A DNA stretch of 64,000 nucleotides from Paracoccus rhizosphaerae. Lineage in GTDB: Bacteria > Pseudomonadota > Alphaproteobacteria > Rhodobacterales > Rhodobacteraceae. The stretch lies in assembly GCF_026162645.1 (NCBI RefSeq), contig NZ_JAOTBE010000004.1:62001-126000 (forward strand), written 5' to 3'. The notes under the pieces are model-generated. The model had not been told where the DNA came from. It did not search any database and saw only the letters and a list, made by a program, of their open reading frames with translations. A program made the position numbers and the translations under genes. Positions 16,239 to 25,157 of this stretch are shown here, piece after piece (position 1 is the first letter of the stretch; every line of letters starts with the position of its first letter).

Positions 16239-18341
16239 TCAGTGCCTTCGGCCGCCGGAGCCGGCCGCAAGCTGCCCTTCGACAAGCTGCGTCAACTCGG
16301 TCAGCGTGAAAGGCTTAGCCAGGAACGCGGCACCGGCCACCGGCGTCCGCCCCTCGACAAAGATGTCCTCGGTATAGCCAGACATGAAGATCACCGCTGC
16401 CGCCGGATGACGCTCCTTCGCCTGCTGCACCCAGGCCGGGCCGTCGAGGCCAGGCATGACCACGTCCGTCACGAAGATGTCGATGGTCCGCCCGCACGTG
16501 TCCAGAACCTCCAGCGCGTCCTCTCCGCTGCTCGCCTCGAGGACGTCGAACCCCTTCAGCTTCAGCGCCCGCGAGGCGAAGGCGCGGACCGGCGCCTCGT
16601 CCTCGACCAGAAGGACGGTGGCGCGAGAGTTGCCCTGCAGCTGCGATGCGGGTCGCGGCGCGGCCTGCGGCAGCGCAGTCACCGTCGCCGCCGGCCGCGC
16701 ATGCGCCGGAAAATAGAGCGAGAAGGTCGTCCCCTCGCCGATCGCGCTGTCGCAGAAGATGAAGCCACCGGTCTGCTTCACGATGCCATAGGCGGTGGAC
16801 AGGCCCAGCCCCGTGCCCTCGCCCGTGCGCTTCGTGGTGAAGAACGGCTCGAATATCTTGTCCAGATGCTCTGGAGAGATCCCGCAGCCCCTGTCCGTCA
16901 CGCGGATGCAGACATAGTCGCCCTTGGGCAGCGTCACCCGGTCCCGCGAAAGCGGCGCGCTCAGCTGGACGTTTTCCGTCCTGACGCTGATGTCTCCGCC
17001 CTGGGGCATGGCATCGCGGGCATTGACGACAAGGTTCATGATGACCTGCTCCAGCTGGCGCTTGTCGGCGCGGATGGCGCGCAGCGCCGGGTCGTAGGTG
17101 ATCGTCAGGCCGACGCGTTCGCCCACCAGGCGGTTCAGAAGATGGGTCAGGTCGGCCAGCGTGTCGCGCAGGTCCAGCGTTTCGAGCCGCAGGGTCTGCT
17201 TGCGCGAGAACGCCAGCAGCTGGCCGACCAGCGCCGCCGCCCGGTTGGCGTTCTGGCTGATCTGGTCCAGGTCGGCAAAGTCCGGGTCGCCCTTGTCGCG
17301 ACGCAGCATCAGCAGGTCGCAATGGCCGCTGATCGCCGTCAGAAGGTTGTTGAAATCATGCGCCACGCCGCCGGCCAGCTGGCCGATCGCCTGCATCTTC
17401 TGGCTCTGCACGAACTGCGCCTCGAGCGTCTTTAGTGCGCTGGCATCCGACATGACCGCAATCAGCCGACCCGGATCTGCGGGATCGCGCGCGACCGACA
17501 GCTGGATGTGACGGTCCTTCATGGCGTTGGTGCGGGTGTCGGGGTGGCGCAGGCGCAGCATCTCGGTCAGGTTGACGGCGCGCCCGGCGCACAGGTCAGC
17601 CAGCCAATCCGCCAGCGGGCGGCCAGGCCCGTCCAGCAGCTCTGCCAGGTTCTGGTCCGCGCCATCATCGGCCAGCAGCCCCTCCATCAACTCGCGTGCG
17701 GCAAGGTTCGTCTGGCAGATGCGCCCATCCGCCGTCAGGCGCAGCAGCGCCACGGGGATGGCGTCGAAATCGTCCTGCGGCATGTCGCCGTCGGGCGCCA
17801 CATGCCCCTCATCAAACCCCGCCCGGTGCAGCGCCCAGACCTGCAGCGGCGCATCCGGCGAACAGCTGAGCGACAGACGCTCATCCCCGGGCAGCTCGAT
17901 TTCGGCATGGCCGAGCCGCATGGCCTTTGCCGACAGATCGGCCAGCTGCCCCTGCGCATCGGCGCGAAACCGCGCCAGCAGCATCAGGATCTGGCGTCCC
18001 GTCATGTCGTCGAAAGACCGCTGCGCGGGCGCGTTCTGGAACAGGACCAACCCGTCGGCATCGCAGATCCAGACCGGCTCGGGCGCCACGGCGACCTCTC
18101 CGCGGATCGCGCGGAGCGCGCGGCGGGCGGCGATCCCGCGCGCCAGATGCGCGGCCGAGACCGCACCGCCCAGCAGGTACCACGCGACCGCGATCGTCGC
18201 GACGACGACCGCGGCCACGCCGGTCGGGGCGCCGGGCCGCAGGGCCAGCACCGCCGCCCCCAGCACCATTGGCGCCAGCAGCACCGGCAGCGCCGCCAGT
18301 GCCCCGCGCGGAAGCCCCGCCTGTTCGTCCAGATGCGCCAT
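16239..18341 (-). CDS. cckA: CckA-type hybrid sensor histidine kinase/receiver protein
   Basis: A 700-residue membrane-bound hybrid kinase. Two N-terminal transmembrane segments are followed by two PAS-like regions (for example [20 protein letters not shown]). The HisKA domain has the phospho-accepting His in [20 protein letters not shown] (about residue 328), and the HATPase motifs include [14 protein letters not shown] and [14 protein letters not shown] receiver domain has its Asp in [13 protein letters not shown] (about residue 626). The order and the HDFNNLL box match CckA, which phosphorylates CtrA through ChpT and in R. capsulatus governs GTA release. I chose ATG 18341 because AAGGA lies 8 nt upstream; the alternative at 18419 lacks a ribosome site. 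Confidence 0.9.
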   Translation of the reverse strand: MAHLDEQAGLPRGALAALPVLLAPMVLGAAVLALRPGAPTGVAAVVVATIAVAWYLLGGAVSAAHLARGIAARRALRAIRGEVAVAPEPVWICDADGLVLFQNAPAQRSFDDMTGRQILMLLARFRADAQGQLADLSAKAMRLGHAEIELPGDERLSLSCSPDAPLQVWALHRAGFDEGHVAPDGDMPQDDFDAIPVALLRLTADGRICQTNLAARELMEGLLADDGADQNLAELLDGPGRPLADWLADLCAGRAVNLTEMLRLRHPDTRTNAMKDRHIQLSVARDPADPGRLIAVMSDASALKTLEAQFVQSQKMQAIGQLAGGVAHDFNNLLTAISGHCDLLMLRRDKGDPDFADLDQISQNANRAAALVGQLLAFSRKQTLRLETLDLRDTLADLTHLLNRLVGERVGLTITYDPALRAIRADKRQLEQVIMNLVVNARDAMPQGGDISVRTENVQLSAPLSRDRVTLPKGDYVCIRVTDRGCGISPEHLDKIFEPFFTTKRTGEGTGLGLSTAYGIVKQTGGFIFCDSAIGEGTTFSLYFPAHARPAATVTALPQAAPRPASQLQGNSRATVLLVEDEAPVRAFASRALKLKGFDVLEASSGEDALEVLDTCGRTIDIFVTDVVMPGLDGPAWVQQAKERHPAAAVIFMSGYTEDIFVEGRTPVAGAAFLAKPFTLTELTQLVEGQLAAGSGGRRH

Positions 18342-18391
18342 GCGAATCGTCCTTCTGCCGTTCGACGGACCAGCACCTAGCGCGGCACCCT

Positions 18392-18406
18392 TTAATTTAG
18401 CGTTAA
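18392..18406. promoter_or_regulatory. CtrA-type binding box upstream of cckA
   Basis: A perfect TTAA-N7-TTAA (18392-18395 and 18403-18406) lies in the 74-nt gap between the rRNA methyltransferase stop and the cckA start, 50 nt upstream of the start codon. This is the consensus for the response regulator CtrA, itself the output of the CckA phosphorelay. In such GC-rich DNA a chance match is unlikely. Confidence 0.7.
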
Positions 18407-18415
18407 TCAGCCTCT

Positions 18416-19561
18416 TCATTCGCGGCCGAGGATTGCCAGGAAAAAACCGTCGCCACCGCTCAACGGCGTCCACAGGCGATCCTCGACCAGCCGGAACCCC
18501 TGCCGCCGGGCCAGGAAGTCCGACACCTGCCGGCCGTTCTCGGCCGTCAGGACCGAGCAGGTCATGTAGGCCAGCCACCCACCTTGCGCGACAAGCGGCG
18601 CGACCCGGTCCAGGATCTGCGCCTGCAGCGCGACAAGATCGTCCAGGCGCCGACGATCCAGCCGCCACTTGGCATCCGGCGTGCGTCGCCAGGTTCCCGA
18701 CCCCGAACAGGGCACATCCGCCACGACCAGATCGAAGCTGCCCTTCGGCCGGTCCGCGACCGTGACCCGCAGCCCCGCCCGCGCCGCCCGCGCCGGAAGA
18801 TCAGCCATGCGCGCGACCGATGCGTCATGCGCCGTCAGCCGTGCATCCGGCTGGCGCGCACCGATGGCCAACGTCTTGCCGCCGCCGCCCGCGCAGAAAT
18901 CCAGGACCGACATCCGCGGCGACAGGGGCAGGCGGGCGCACGCCAGCTGCGGCGACAGGTCCTGAAGCTCGACCAGGCCGTCGCGATAGGCGGCGGAGCG
19001 TGCGACCGTGCGTTCGTTCGCCGTTACCCGCAGCGCCGAGGGCAGCAGCTCGGACGGTTCGGTCCCGATACCCTCGGCGGCCAGCGCGGCGATGGCGGCG
19101 GGCGGATCGGTCCGCGCCAGGTTCACCCGCAGCCAGACCGGCGCGCGGTCCGTCATCGCCGCCGCAACCTCTGCCGCCAGCGGACCCAGGGCGGCCTGCC
19201 AGTCCGGGCGCAGCCAGTCCGGCAGATCGTCGGGAAGGTCGCTTGCCCGGTGCGCGGTCTCGGCCGGGGTCAGGGGGGCGGGGCCGTGACCCTGACCGCT
19301 GAAGATGTCGTCCAGGGGCAGGTCCTCGGCGCGGGCATGGCCGATCATCAGGCCGCGCCCGGTCAGCGCACCGCCAAGCGCGGCATAGCTGTCGCGCCGC
19401 CGCAACGCCCCGAAGACAAGGTCGCGCAGCGCCGCTCGGTCGCCGGACCCGGCGAAGCGGCTGGCCCGCGACCAGCGCAGCAGCGCCTGTTCGGCGGGGC
19501 TTCCGGTCAGGATTTCGTCCAGGACACCGATGGCGGCGGCGATGCGGGCGGCGGGGGTCAT
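18416..19561 (-). CDS. RsmB/NOP-family RNA (cytosine-C5) methyltransferase
   Basis: A 381-residue SAM-dependent methyltransferase of the RsmB/NSUN type, which methylates cytosine-5 in rRNA. Motif I is LDFCAGGGGKTLAIG, and the two family cysteines are in DVPCSGSGTWRRTPD and MTCSVLTAENG. An N-terminal NusB-like RNA-binding helical part is shortened compared with E. coli RsmB. It is followed by cckA after a gap containing the CtrA box. A start at 19561 is supported by family length. Confidence 0.9.
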   Translation of the reverse strand: MTPAARIAAAIGVLDEILTGSPAEQALLRWSRASRFAGSGDRAALRDLVFGALRRRDSYAALGGALTGRGLMIGHARAEDLPLDDIFSGQGHGPAPLTPAETAHRASDLPDDLPDWLRPDWQAALGPLAAEVAAAMTDRAPVWLRVNLARTDPPAAIAALAAEGIGTEPSELLPSALRVTANERTVARSAAYRDGLVELQDLSPQLACARLPLSPRMSVLDFCAGGGGKTLAIGARQPDARLTAHDASVARMADLPARAARAGLRVTVADRPKGSFDLVVADVPCSGSGTWRRTPDAKWRLDRRRLDDLVALQAQILDRVAPLVAQGGWLAYMTCSVLTAENGRQVSDFLARRQGFRLVEDRLWTPLSGGDGFFLAILGRE

Positions 19562-19659
19562 GACAGGATCGGGGCGGCAGAGGTGGACATGCAGGACCTT
19601 TCGCTGGCACGGAACGTCCAGCGCCTAGCACGGCCCGGCCCGGCCGCTCAATCGGGCAG

Positions 19660-19968
19660 TCAGAAGCAGGTCGAGGTCGCGATCACCGGAAACAGCGTGA
19701 AGGCGCTGGCCACAAGGCCGATCAAGCTGCCGGCGACAATGATCCGGCGTGCCCGCCCCTGCCCCGCCGGCATCGTCACGACCAGCAGGACATGCACCGC
19801 CAGCCCCGCCGCCCAGACGGCCCACATCGCCCCGCGATGCAGGTCCACCGGCCCCAGCGACACCTGCGTCCAGCCCAGGTTGCACCCTGCCCCGTGCAGC
19901 GCATAGACGGCCGAGAACAGCGCCCCCCACAGCATCGGCCCCGCAAGAGCGCGCGCCAGCCAGGTCAT
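19660..19968 (-). CDS. Small three-helix membrane protein of oxidase module 1
   Basis: A 102-residue protein, not a named family that I recognise. It has three hydrophobic segments (about 7-27, 46-65 and 76-98) and two cysteines, Cys29 in GAGCNLGW and Cys101 in the C-terminal ATSTCF. Its ATG overlaps the CoxI-III stop (ATGA). The protein after the second CoxI-III (28675-29082) has the same position, a similar helix pattern and equivalently placed cysteines, so the two look paralogous. A small oxidase subunit or assembly partner is likely but inferred. Confidence 0.75.
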   Translation of the reverse strand: MTWLARALAGPMLWGALFSAVYALHGAGCNLGWTQVSLGPVDLHRGAMWAVWAAGLAVHVLLVVTMPAGQGRARRIIVAGSLIGLVASAFTLFPVIATSTCF

Positions 19969-22514
19969 GCCAGCACCTCCTGCGCGGCGACGACCGCGAC
20001 CGATGCGGCGCTGGTGCCCAGCCAGAAGGTCTGTAACAGTTGCCACGCCGGAACCGCGCCCCGCCTGTCGGCCCCGATGCGGCCCTGCCGCGCATCGACA
20101 TCGGCCCGCAGCGCCAGCATCACCGCGATCACGCCATGCACAACTGCGAAGCCCAGGACGGCCCCGCGCAGCGCGTCGCGGGCGTGGCGCGTGGGATCGT
20201 CCAGCCCCCAGCCCAGCACGCCCAGCAGCGCCAGCGCCAACGCCGAACAGGCCAATCCAAGCCGCGTCCACAGCCTGCCACCCGCGCGCGTCCGGCGCGT
20301 CTCGGCCAGCCGCGCCGCGACGACACCGGCGGCCATCAGCGCCAGCGCGGCCAGCGCCGGAAGAAGCATCCACCACGTCCCGATACCGCTTTCGGGCGCC
20401 GGCCAGCCCGGCGCCACGACGGTCAGGAACCCGACACCGAACAGCAGCGACCCGTAGAGCGTCGCGTCCGCCACCAGCAGGACCATCGTCCCGGTCAGGC
20501 CCAAGGTCTGACGCACCTGCCAATGCAGCGGCAGCGACAGGCCGGGCGCGACCTCGACCAGGGGATGGTCGCGGTCAGTCCCCATGATCGCGCCCCAGCG
20601 CCAGACGACGACCAGCGTCGCCACGATCCCCAGCGGCGCCAGCCAGTAAAGCCCGGCCAGCATCATGGCGAAGAAGCTGCCGATCGCTCCGGCGGTCGCC
20701 ACCGGCAGCGCGGTATTGGTGGCCAGCACGGCGATATGCTGCGGTCTGCCGCTGCCGGGTTCGACGACCAGCGTCTCGCGCCAGCCGCGTGGCGCGCCGG
20801 CCAGCAGCCCTTCGCCCCGCGCCAGCGGCAGCAGGGCGCCGGCATCGGGCTGGCGCGGTCCCGGCAGAGAGGCGAAGTTGTAGGATGGCGCCGGCAGCGG
20901 CATCGCCCATTCCAGCGTCGGCGCTTGCCACGGGTTGCGCCAGCTGCGCCGCCCGAACATCCACTGCATGATGACGTCAAAGGCAAACAGCGCAAAGCCC
21001 GCCGCCTGGATCATCCCGAACCCCGAGGAGACCAGGTTCAGCCACTCGAACTCGGCATTTTCGGGATAGACCGCGATGCGGCGGCGCATGCCCAGAAGTC
21101 CGGTCAGGTGCATGATGAAGAAGGTGCCGTGAAAGCCGATGAAGATCAGCCAGAACGCGGCCTCGCCCAGGCCGCGCACCCGCCAACGCCCGCAGATCAG
21201 CGGCATCCAGTAGGCGATGGCCGCCAGCATCGGGAAGACGAAGCCGCCGACCAGAACGTAATGCAGGTGCGCCACCACGAAGTGCGTGTCATGCGCCTGC
21301 CAGTTGAAAGGCACCATAGCCAGCATCACGCCGGTCAGCCCGCCCATCACAAAGGTCGCGAAAAACCCTATGATATAGAGCATCGGCAGACGGAACTGGA
21401 CCCGTCCCTCCCACATGGTGCCGATCCAGGCGAAGATCTGCACCGCCGTCGGCACCGCCACCAGCGCCGACGCGGCCGAGAAGAACGACAGCGCCATGTG
21501 CGGGATGCCCACGGTGAACATGTGGTGGACCCACAGCCCGAAGGACAGGAAGACCAGCCCGATCACCGCCGCTACCAGCGCGCCATAGCCCAGGATCGTA
21601 GTCCGCGACAGGATCGGGATGATGGTGGATAGCGCCCCCGCGGCGGGCAGGAAGATGATATAGACCTCGGGGTGGCCGAACAGCCAGAAAAGGTGCTGCC
21701 ACAGAAGCGGCGATCCCCCGCGGGCGACATCGAAGAACGGCCAGTCGAAGGCGCGCTCGACCTCCAGCAGGATCGACCCCAGGATCAGCGGCGGAAAGCC
21801 CACCAGCATCATCACGGCGGTACCCAGCAGGTACCACCCCATCAGCGGCATGCGCGTCAGCGGCATGTGCGCGGCGCGGCAGCGCAGGATGGTCACGGTG
21901 ATCTCGATCGCGGCCGCCATGGCGCTGATCTCGACGAAGGTCACGCCCAGCAGCCAGACATCGGCATTGATGCCGGGCGTATAGGTCTTGCTGGTCAGCG
22001 GCACGTACATGAACCAGCCGCCATTCGGCGCCACCCCGAACAGCAGCGACAGCACGATGACGATGCCGCCGAACAGATAGCAGAAATACCCCAGCGCGCT
22101 GAGGCGGGGATAGGCCATGTCGCGTGCGCCCAAAATCTTGGGCAGAAGCCAAAGCGCCAGCCCCTCCAGCAGCGGGATCGCAAACAGGAACATCATGATG
22201 CTGCCGTGCATCGTGAAGATCTGGTTATACAGCTCGGTGTCCAGGAACGCGCCGTCGCGCGTCGCCAGCTGCGCGCGGATCATCATGGCCAGGACGCCGC
22301 CGATGGCGAAGAAGACGAACGCCGTCGCCATGAAGCGCTTGCCGATCGTGCCGTGGTTGACCGAGGTGAAGAACCCCCGCCAGCCCGGCAGGTCGCGCCA
22401 GACCTCGTCCAGTTCGCGGTGCAACGGCAGGGCGCGTCGCGGCGGGTTGGCCGCGATGCCGGCATCGGTGTCGATGGCGTCGTTGCGGGTGTCGATCCGG
22501 GGCCCTTTGGTCAT
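19965..22514 (-). CDS. Fused cytochrome c oxidase subunit I-III, module 1
   Basis: An 849-residue heme-copper oxidase in which subunit I (about 1-560) is fused to a C-terminal subunit III-like membrane region. Heme a and CuB ligands are present (TMHG at His103, HPEVY with His281 and the cross-linking Tyr, VHHMF, and HFVVAHLHY). The D-channel Asp is kept (GARDM, Asp132), but the Asn seven residues on is Ser139. The K-channel lysine of the PTGIKIF motif is Gln359 (PTAVQIF). It overlaps CoxII upstream and the small membrane protein downstream by 4 nt each. Confidence 0.93.
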   Translation of the reverse strand: MTKGPRIDTRNDAIDTDAGIAANPPRRALPLHRELDEVWRDLPGWRGFFTSVNHGTIGKRFMATAFVFFAIGGVLAMMIRAQLATRDGAFLDTELYNQIFTMHGSIMMFLFAIPLLEGLALWLLPKILGARDMAYPRLSALGYFCYLFGGIVIVLSLLFGVAPNGGWFMYVPLTSKTYTPGINADVWLLGVTFVEISAMAAAIEITVTILRCRAAHMPLTRMPLMGWYLLGTAVMMLVGFPPLILGSILLEVERAFDWPFFDVARGGSPLLWQHLFWLFGHPEVYIIFLPAAGALSTIIPILSRTTILGYGALVAAVIGLVFLSFGLWVHHMFTVGIPHMALSFFSAASALVAVPTAVQIFAWIGTMWEGRVQFRLPMLYIIGFFATFVMGGLTGVMLAMVPFNWQAHDTHFVVAHLHYVLVGGFVFPMLAAIAYWMPLICGRWRVRGLGEAAFWLIFIGFHGTFFIMHLTGLLGMRRRIAVYPENAEFEWLNLVSSGFGMIQAAGFALFAFDVIMQWMFGRRSWRNPWQAPTLEWAMPLPAPSYNFASLPGPRQPDAGALLPLARGEGLLAGAPRGWRETLVVEPGSGRPQHIAVLATNTALPVATAGAIGSFFAMMLAGLYWLAPLGIVATLVVVWRWGAIMGTDRDHPLVEVAPGLSLPLHWQVRQTLGLTGTMVLLVADATLYGSLLFGVGFLTVVAPGWPAPESGIGTWWMLLPALAALALMAAGVVAARLAETRRTRAGGRLWTRLGLACSALALALLGVLGWGLDDPTRHARDALRGAVLGFAVVHGVIAVMLALRADVDARQGRIGADRRGAVPAWQLLQTFWLGTSAASVAVVAAQEVLA

Positions 22515-23212
22515 TCACGGCCCTCCTCGGCATCGGCGAAATCGGGCAACGGCCCCGCCGGGTCATAGGCGACAACCTCGAAGTTCATGAAGCTGTGGCC
22601 CAGCCCGCAGAATTCCGCACACAGCCCCTCATAGGTGCCGGGCGCGGCGGCCATCAGGCGATGCACGTTCCGGTGGCCGGGGATCGCGTCCATCTTGCCG
22701 CCAAGGCGCGGCACCCAGAAGCTGTGGATCACGTCGGACGAGGTGATCGCCACGTCGAAGGGCCGCCCCGCCGGAACGTAAAGGACCCCCTGCGTCGTCA
22801 CCGGCTGACCACCCGGACCCGGCTGCACGAACTCCCACGCCCACTGGCCGGCATGCGCCTCGACCAGAGGGGTGTCGTCGTCGCGCGCGATCATGCGTTC
22901 GCCGATCCAGATGCCGAAGCCCAGAAGCACCGTCAGCACCGCCAGCGAAAAGCCCAGGCCCCAGCCGAAGATCCAGCGACGCTCGGCTGCGAGACGGGGG
23001 CGCCCTTGCGACTGGCGGCGCAACGCGCGCCACAGCATTGCCATGACCAGAAGGGTGATCAGACCCGACCCGATCAGCATTGCCCACCACAGGCGCGCGA
23101 TCTCGACCGCGGCGGGTCCGGCGGGTGTCAGCGTGCTCAGCGGCCCTTCGCAGGCGGCCAGCAGCGGAACCGCCAGCAAAGCGGCGGGCTTGTTAGGGCA
23201 GAACCTGGGCAG
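22511..23212 (-). CDS. Cytochrome c oxidase subunit II, lipoprotein type, module 1
   Basis: A CoxII of about 220-233 residues. The CuA ligands are in CAEFCGLGHSFM, with the upstream His in DVIHSFW. A lipoprotein-like signal is visible (ALLAVPLLAACEG), then two membrane helices (LWWAMLIGSGLITLLVMAML and the GFSLAVLTVLLGFGI region). There is no ATG close to the signal peptide. Options are CTG 23212 with AGGGG 6 nt upstream, TTG 23179, or an ATG at 23284 that would overlap the divergent DUF2231 gene. It has no cytochrome c domain, unlike the second CoxII. Confidence 0.82.
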   Translation of the reverse strand: MPRFCPNKPAALLAVPLLAACEGPLSTLTPAGPAAVEIARLWWAMLIGSGLITLLVMAMLWRALRRQSQGRPRLAAERRWIFGWGLGFSLAVLTVLLGFGIWIGERMIARDDDTPLVEAHAGQWAWEFVQPGPGGQPVTTQGVLYVPAGRPFDVAITSSDVIHSFWVPRLGGKMDAIPGHRNVHRLMAAAPGTYEGLCAEFCGLGHSFMNFEVVAYDPAGPLPDFADAEEGRE

Positions 23213-23224
23213 TGGGGACCCCTG

Positions 23225-23755
23225 ATGCGCAAGAAGTATTCCTGGAGGCAGCGCCGCCGCCTTAGCGACCCGATCGAGGAGCATGTCGCCTTCAGCGACA
23301 CCGAAACCAAGATCGCCATCGCCGGGCATCCGCTGCATGCGATGATGGTGGCCTTTCCGATCGCGCTGGCGTTCTCCGTCTTCGGGGCGGATGCGATGTA
23401 CTGGTTCACCGGCGACGACTTCTGGCCGCGGGTCGCGCTGTGGGGGTCCGGCGTGGCCTTCGGCATGGGCGTCCTGGCCGGCGTCACCGGTACGGTCGAA
23501 CTGCTGATGGCCCCCGGCATCCGCATCCGCAGCGCCAGCTGGACGCATTTCATCCTGGCGGTGATGCTGCTGTCGGTGCTTGGCCTCAACTGGGGCTTCC
23601 GGCTCGACGACCCGGTGGGGGCGGTACTGCCTTGGGGCGCGATGATCTCGGCCTTGGCGGCGGGGATGACGGGGATCACCGGCTGGCACGGCGGCAAGCT
23701 GGTCTTCGACTATCACATCGGCGCGCAACGCAGGGACAAGGGCGGTCATGCCTGA
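23225..23755 (+). CDS. DUF2231 domain membrane protein
   Basis: A 176-residue protein with a charged N-terminus (RKKYSWRQRRRLSDPIEEH) and four transmembrane segments. GHPLHAMMVAFPIALAFSVF is the family signature with conserved His residues, and a similar THFILAVM follows. DUF2231 proteins often accompany terminal oxidase and copper genes, but the role is unknown. It is transcribed divergently from CoxII of module 1 and its end overlaps the convergent CopD-like gene by 10 nt. Confidence 0.85.
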   Translation: MRKKYSWRQRRRLSDPIEEHVAFSDTETKIAIAGHPLHAMMVAFPIALAFSVFGADAMYWFTGDDFWPRVALWGSGVAFGMGVLAGVTGTVELLMAPGIRIRSASWTHFILAVMLLSVLGLNWGFRLDDPVGAVLPWGAMISALAAGMTGITGWHGGKLVFDYHIGAQRRDKGGHA

Positions 23756-24255
23756 CCCCACGTCCCGCGCGGCGACAGCATGAAGCGCGGCATCCAGTCG
23801 GTCAGCCCGCCCAAATCGGGCTTGGCCAGCACCAGCCACAGCACGCCCACCATCAGCGGGATCGCCAGCGCCAGCGGGATCAGCGGCGACGGCAGGTTGT
23901 GCATGCCCCTGTGTTCGGCCGAGATCAGGATGAAATGCCCGATCCAGGCGTGAACCAGCGCCATCCCGGACACCAGCGCCAGCTTGGCCACGAACCACAG
24001 GTCGAACACGTCGGCGGCGAAGATCAGCCCGGTGCCCGCCGCAATGGCAACGACCGCCGCAGGCGTCGCAAAGGCGACATAGCCGTAATGTGTGATCAGG
24101 CGGAATTCGGCATAGCGGGCCTGCAGCTTCTCGCTGCCGCGGTCGCGCCGCCATGCCCCGCCATAGAGGCTGAGAAGCAGCGGCAGCGCGATTAGCGACG
24201 CGCACCAGCAGAGCATCGCCGCCAGGTGCAGATACTTGAGCAGGGCGACGATCAT
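23746..24255 (-). CDS. CopD-like four-helix membrane protein
   Basis: A 169-residue protein with four hydrophobic segments. Histidines sit in KYLHLAAMLCWCASL and VHAWIGHFILIS, and a Cys pair (CWC) lies in the first helix. It resembles CopD/YndJ-type membrane proteins linked with copper or heme handling. It overlaps ctaG by 4 nt (ATGA), so both are probably made together to serve CuB or heme insertion in the neighbouring oxidases. Function is inferred from context. Confidence 0.75.
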   Translation of the reverse strand: MIVALLKYLHLAAMLCWCASLIALPLLLSLYGGAWRRDRGSEKLQARYAEFRLITHYGYVAFATPAAVVAIAAGTGLIFAADVFDLWFVAKLALVSGMALVHAWIGHFILISAEHRGMHNLPSPLIPLALAIPLMVGVLWLVLAKPDLGGLTDWMPRFMLSPRGTWGQA

Positions 24256-24971
24256 GCCGCGAACCCGGCCTGCCAGCCGCGCCGCAGCACGACCGCGGCC
24301 AGCGCCGCCAGCGGCAGGAAACCCGGCACCCACATCAGAAGACCCGCCAGCTGCTGGTCGGCCAGCGCGCCCAGGCCCCAGGCCGCCGCGCCGCCGATGT
24401 GCTGCAGGTAAAGAACTCCGGGCGCGAAGGTCAGCAGCGCCCCGATCAGCCCCATGATCCCGGCCAGGCCGCCCACCAGAAGCGCGCGGCGCATCGCGTC
24501 CTCGGCCGTCATGTCGCGCGTCAGGATGGCCGACCAGAACGCCCAGGCCGGCAGCAGCATCGCCGCCTGCATCGCCCAGTAAAGGCCGTCCGACGCCCAG
24601 ATCGCCGCATAGACCGCCGGCAGGTGCCACGCGACCATGGCAGCCGTGACCGCCCCCAGCGACAGGCTGGCGGGCACGCGCGCCAGGATCGGACAGGCCA
24701 GCGCCAGTGCGGGCGCCGCCACCGTGATCAGCAGCAGGTGATGGACCGACCGCGCCGCGAACAGCGCCACCGTCAGCGCGCAGAGCGGCGACACGAACGC
24801 CACCGCCAACGCAGTCAGTGCCACGGCCGCAGCGCCCCGACGCTCCGTCGCGAACCAAAGCGCACAGCCGGCCAGCGCCAGCGCCGCCAGAAGCACGGGG
24901 TCCGGGTTCCATGCCGTCCAGATCTGAGTGGGTGCCGGCGCGGGACCGCAATACGGAGTCTGCTGGATCAT
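24252..24971 (-). CDS. ctaG: CtaG (caa3 type) cytochrome c oxidase assembly protein, module 1
   Basis: A 239-residue polytopic membrane protein of the Caa3_CtaG family (PF09678), with about seven hydrophobic segments and conserved His residues in ARSVHHLLLITVAAP, VAWHLPAVYAA and YLQHIGGAAAWGLG. The family is needed for active caa3 oxidase in Bacillus, probably through copper delivery. The start at 24971 follows AGGGA by 5 nt. It faces the second oxidase operon across an approximately 190-nt divergent gap and precedes the CopD-like gene. Confidence 0.87.
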   Translation of the reverse strand: MIQQTPYCGPAPAPTQIWTAWNPDPVLLAALALAGCALWFATERRGAAAVALTALAVAFVSPLCALTVALFAARSVHHLLLITVAAPALALACPILARVPASLSLGAVTAAMVAWHLPAVYAAIWASDGLYWAMQAAMLLPAWAFWSAILTRDMTAEDAMRRALLVGGLAGIMGLIGALLTFAPGVLYLQHIGGAAAWGLGALADQQLAGLLMWVPGFLPLAALAAVVLRRGWQAGFAA

Positions 24972-25157
24972 CAGGGTCCCTGTCCTGAATGCCACGCGGG
25001 CATGTTACGGCTTGGTGACGTAACCGCCTGTCACGGCGCGGGTTCCCGCCGATCCGCATCTGGCTGAGGCCCGACCACCGACACGCCCTGGGGAACAAAA
25101 CGGCACACGGGAAGTTGAAGGAACCGGGCCATAACAAACGCGGAAGTGACGGGACAT

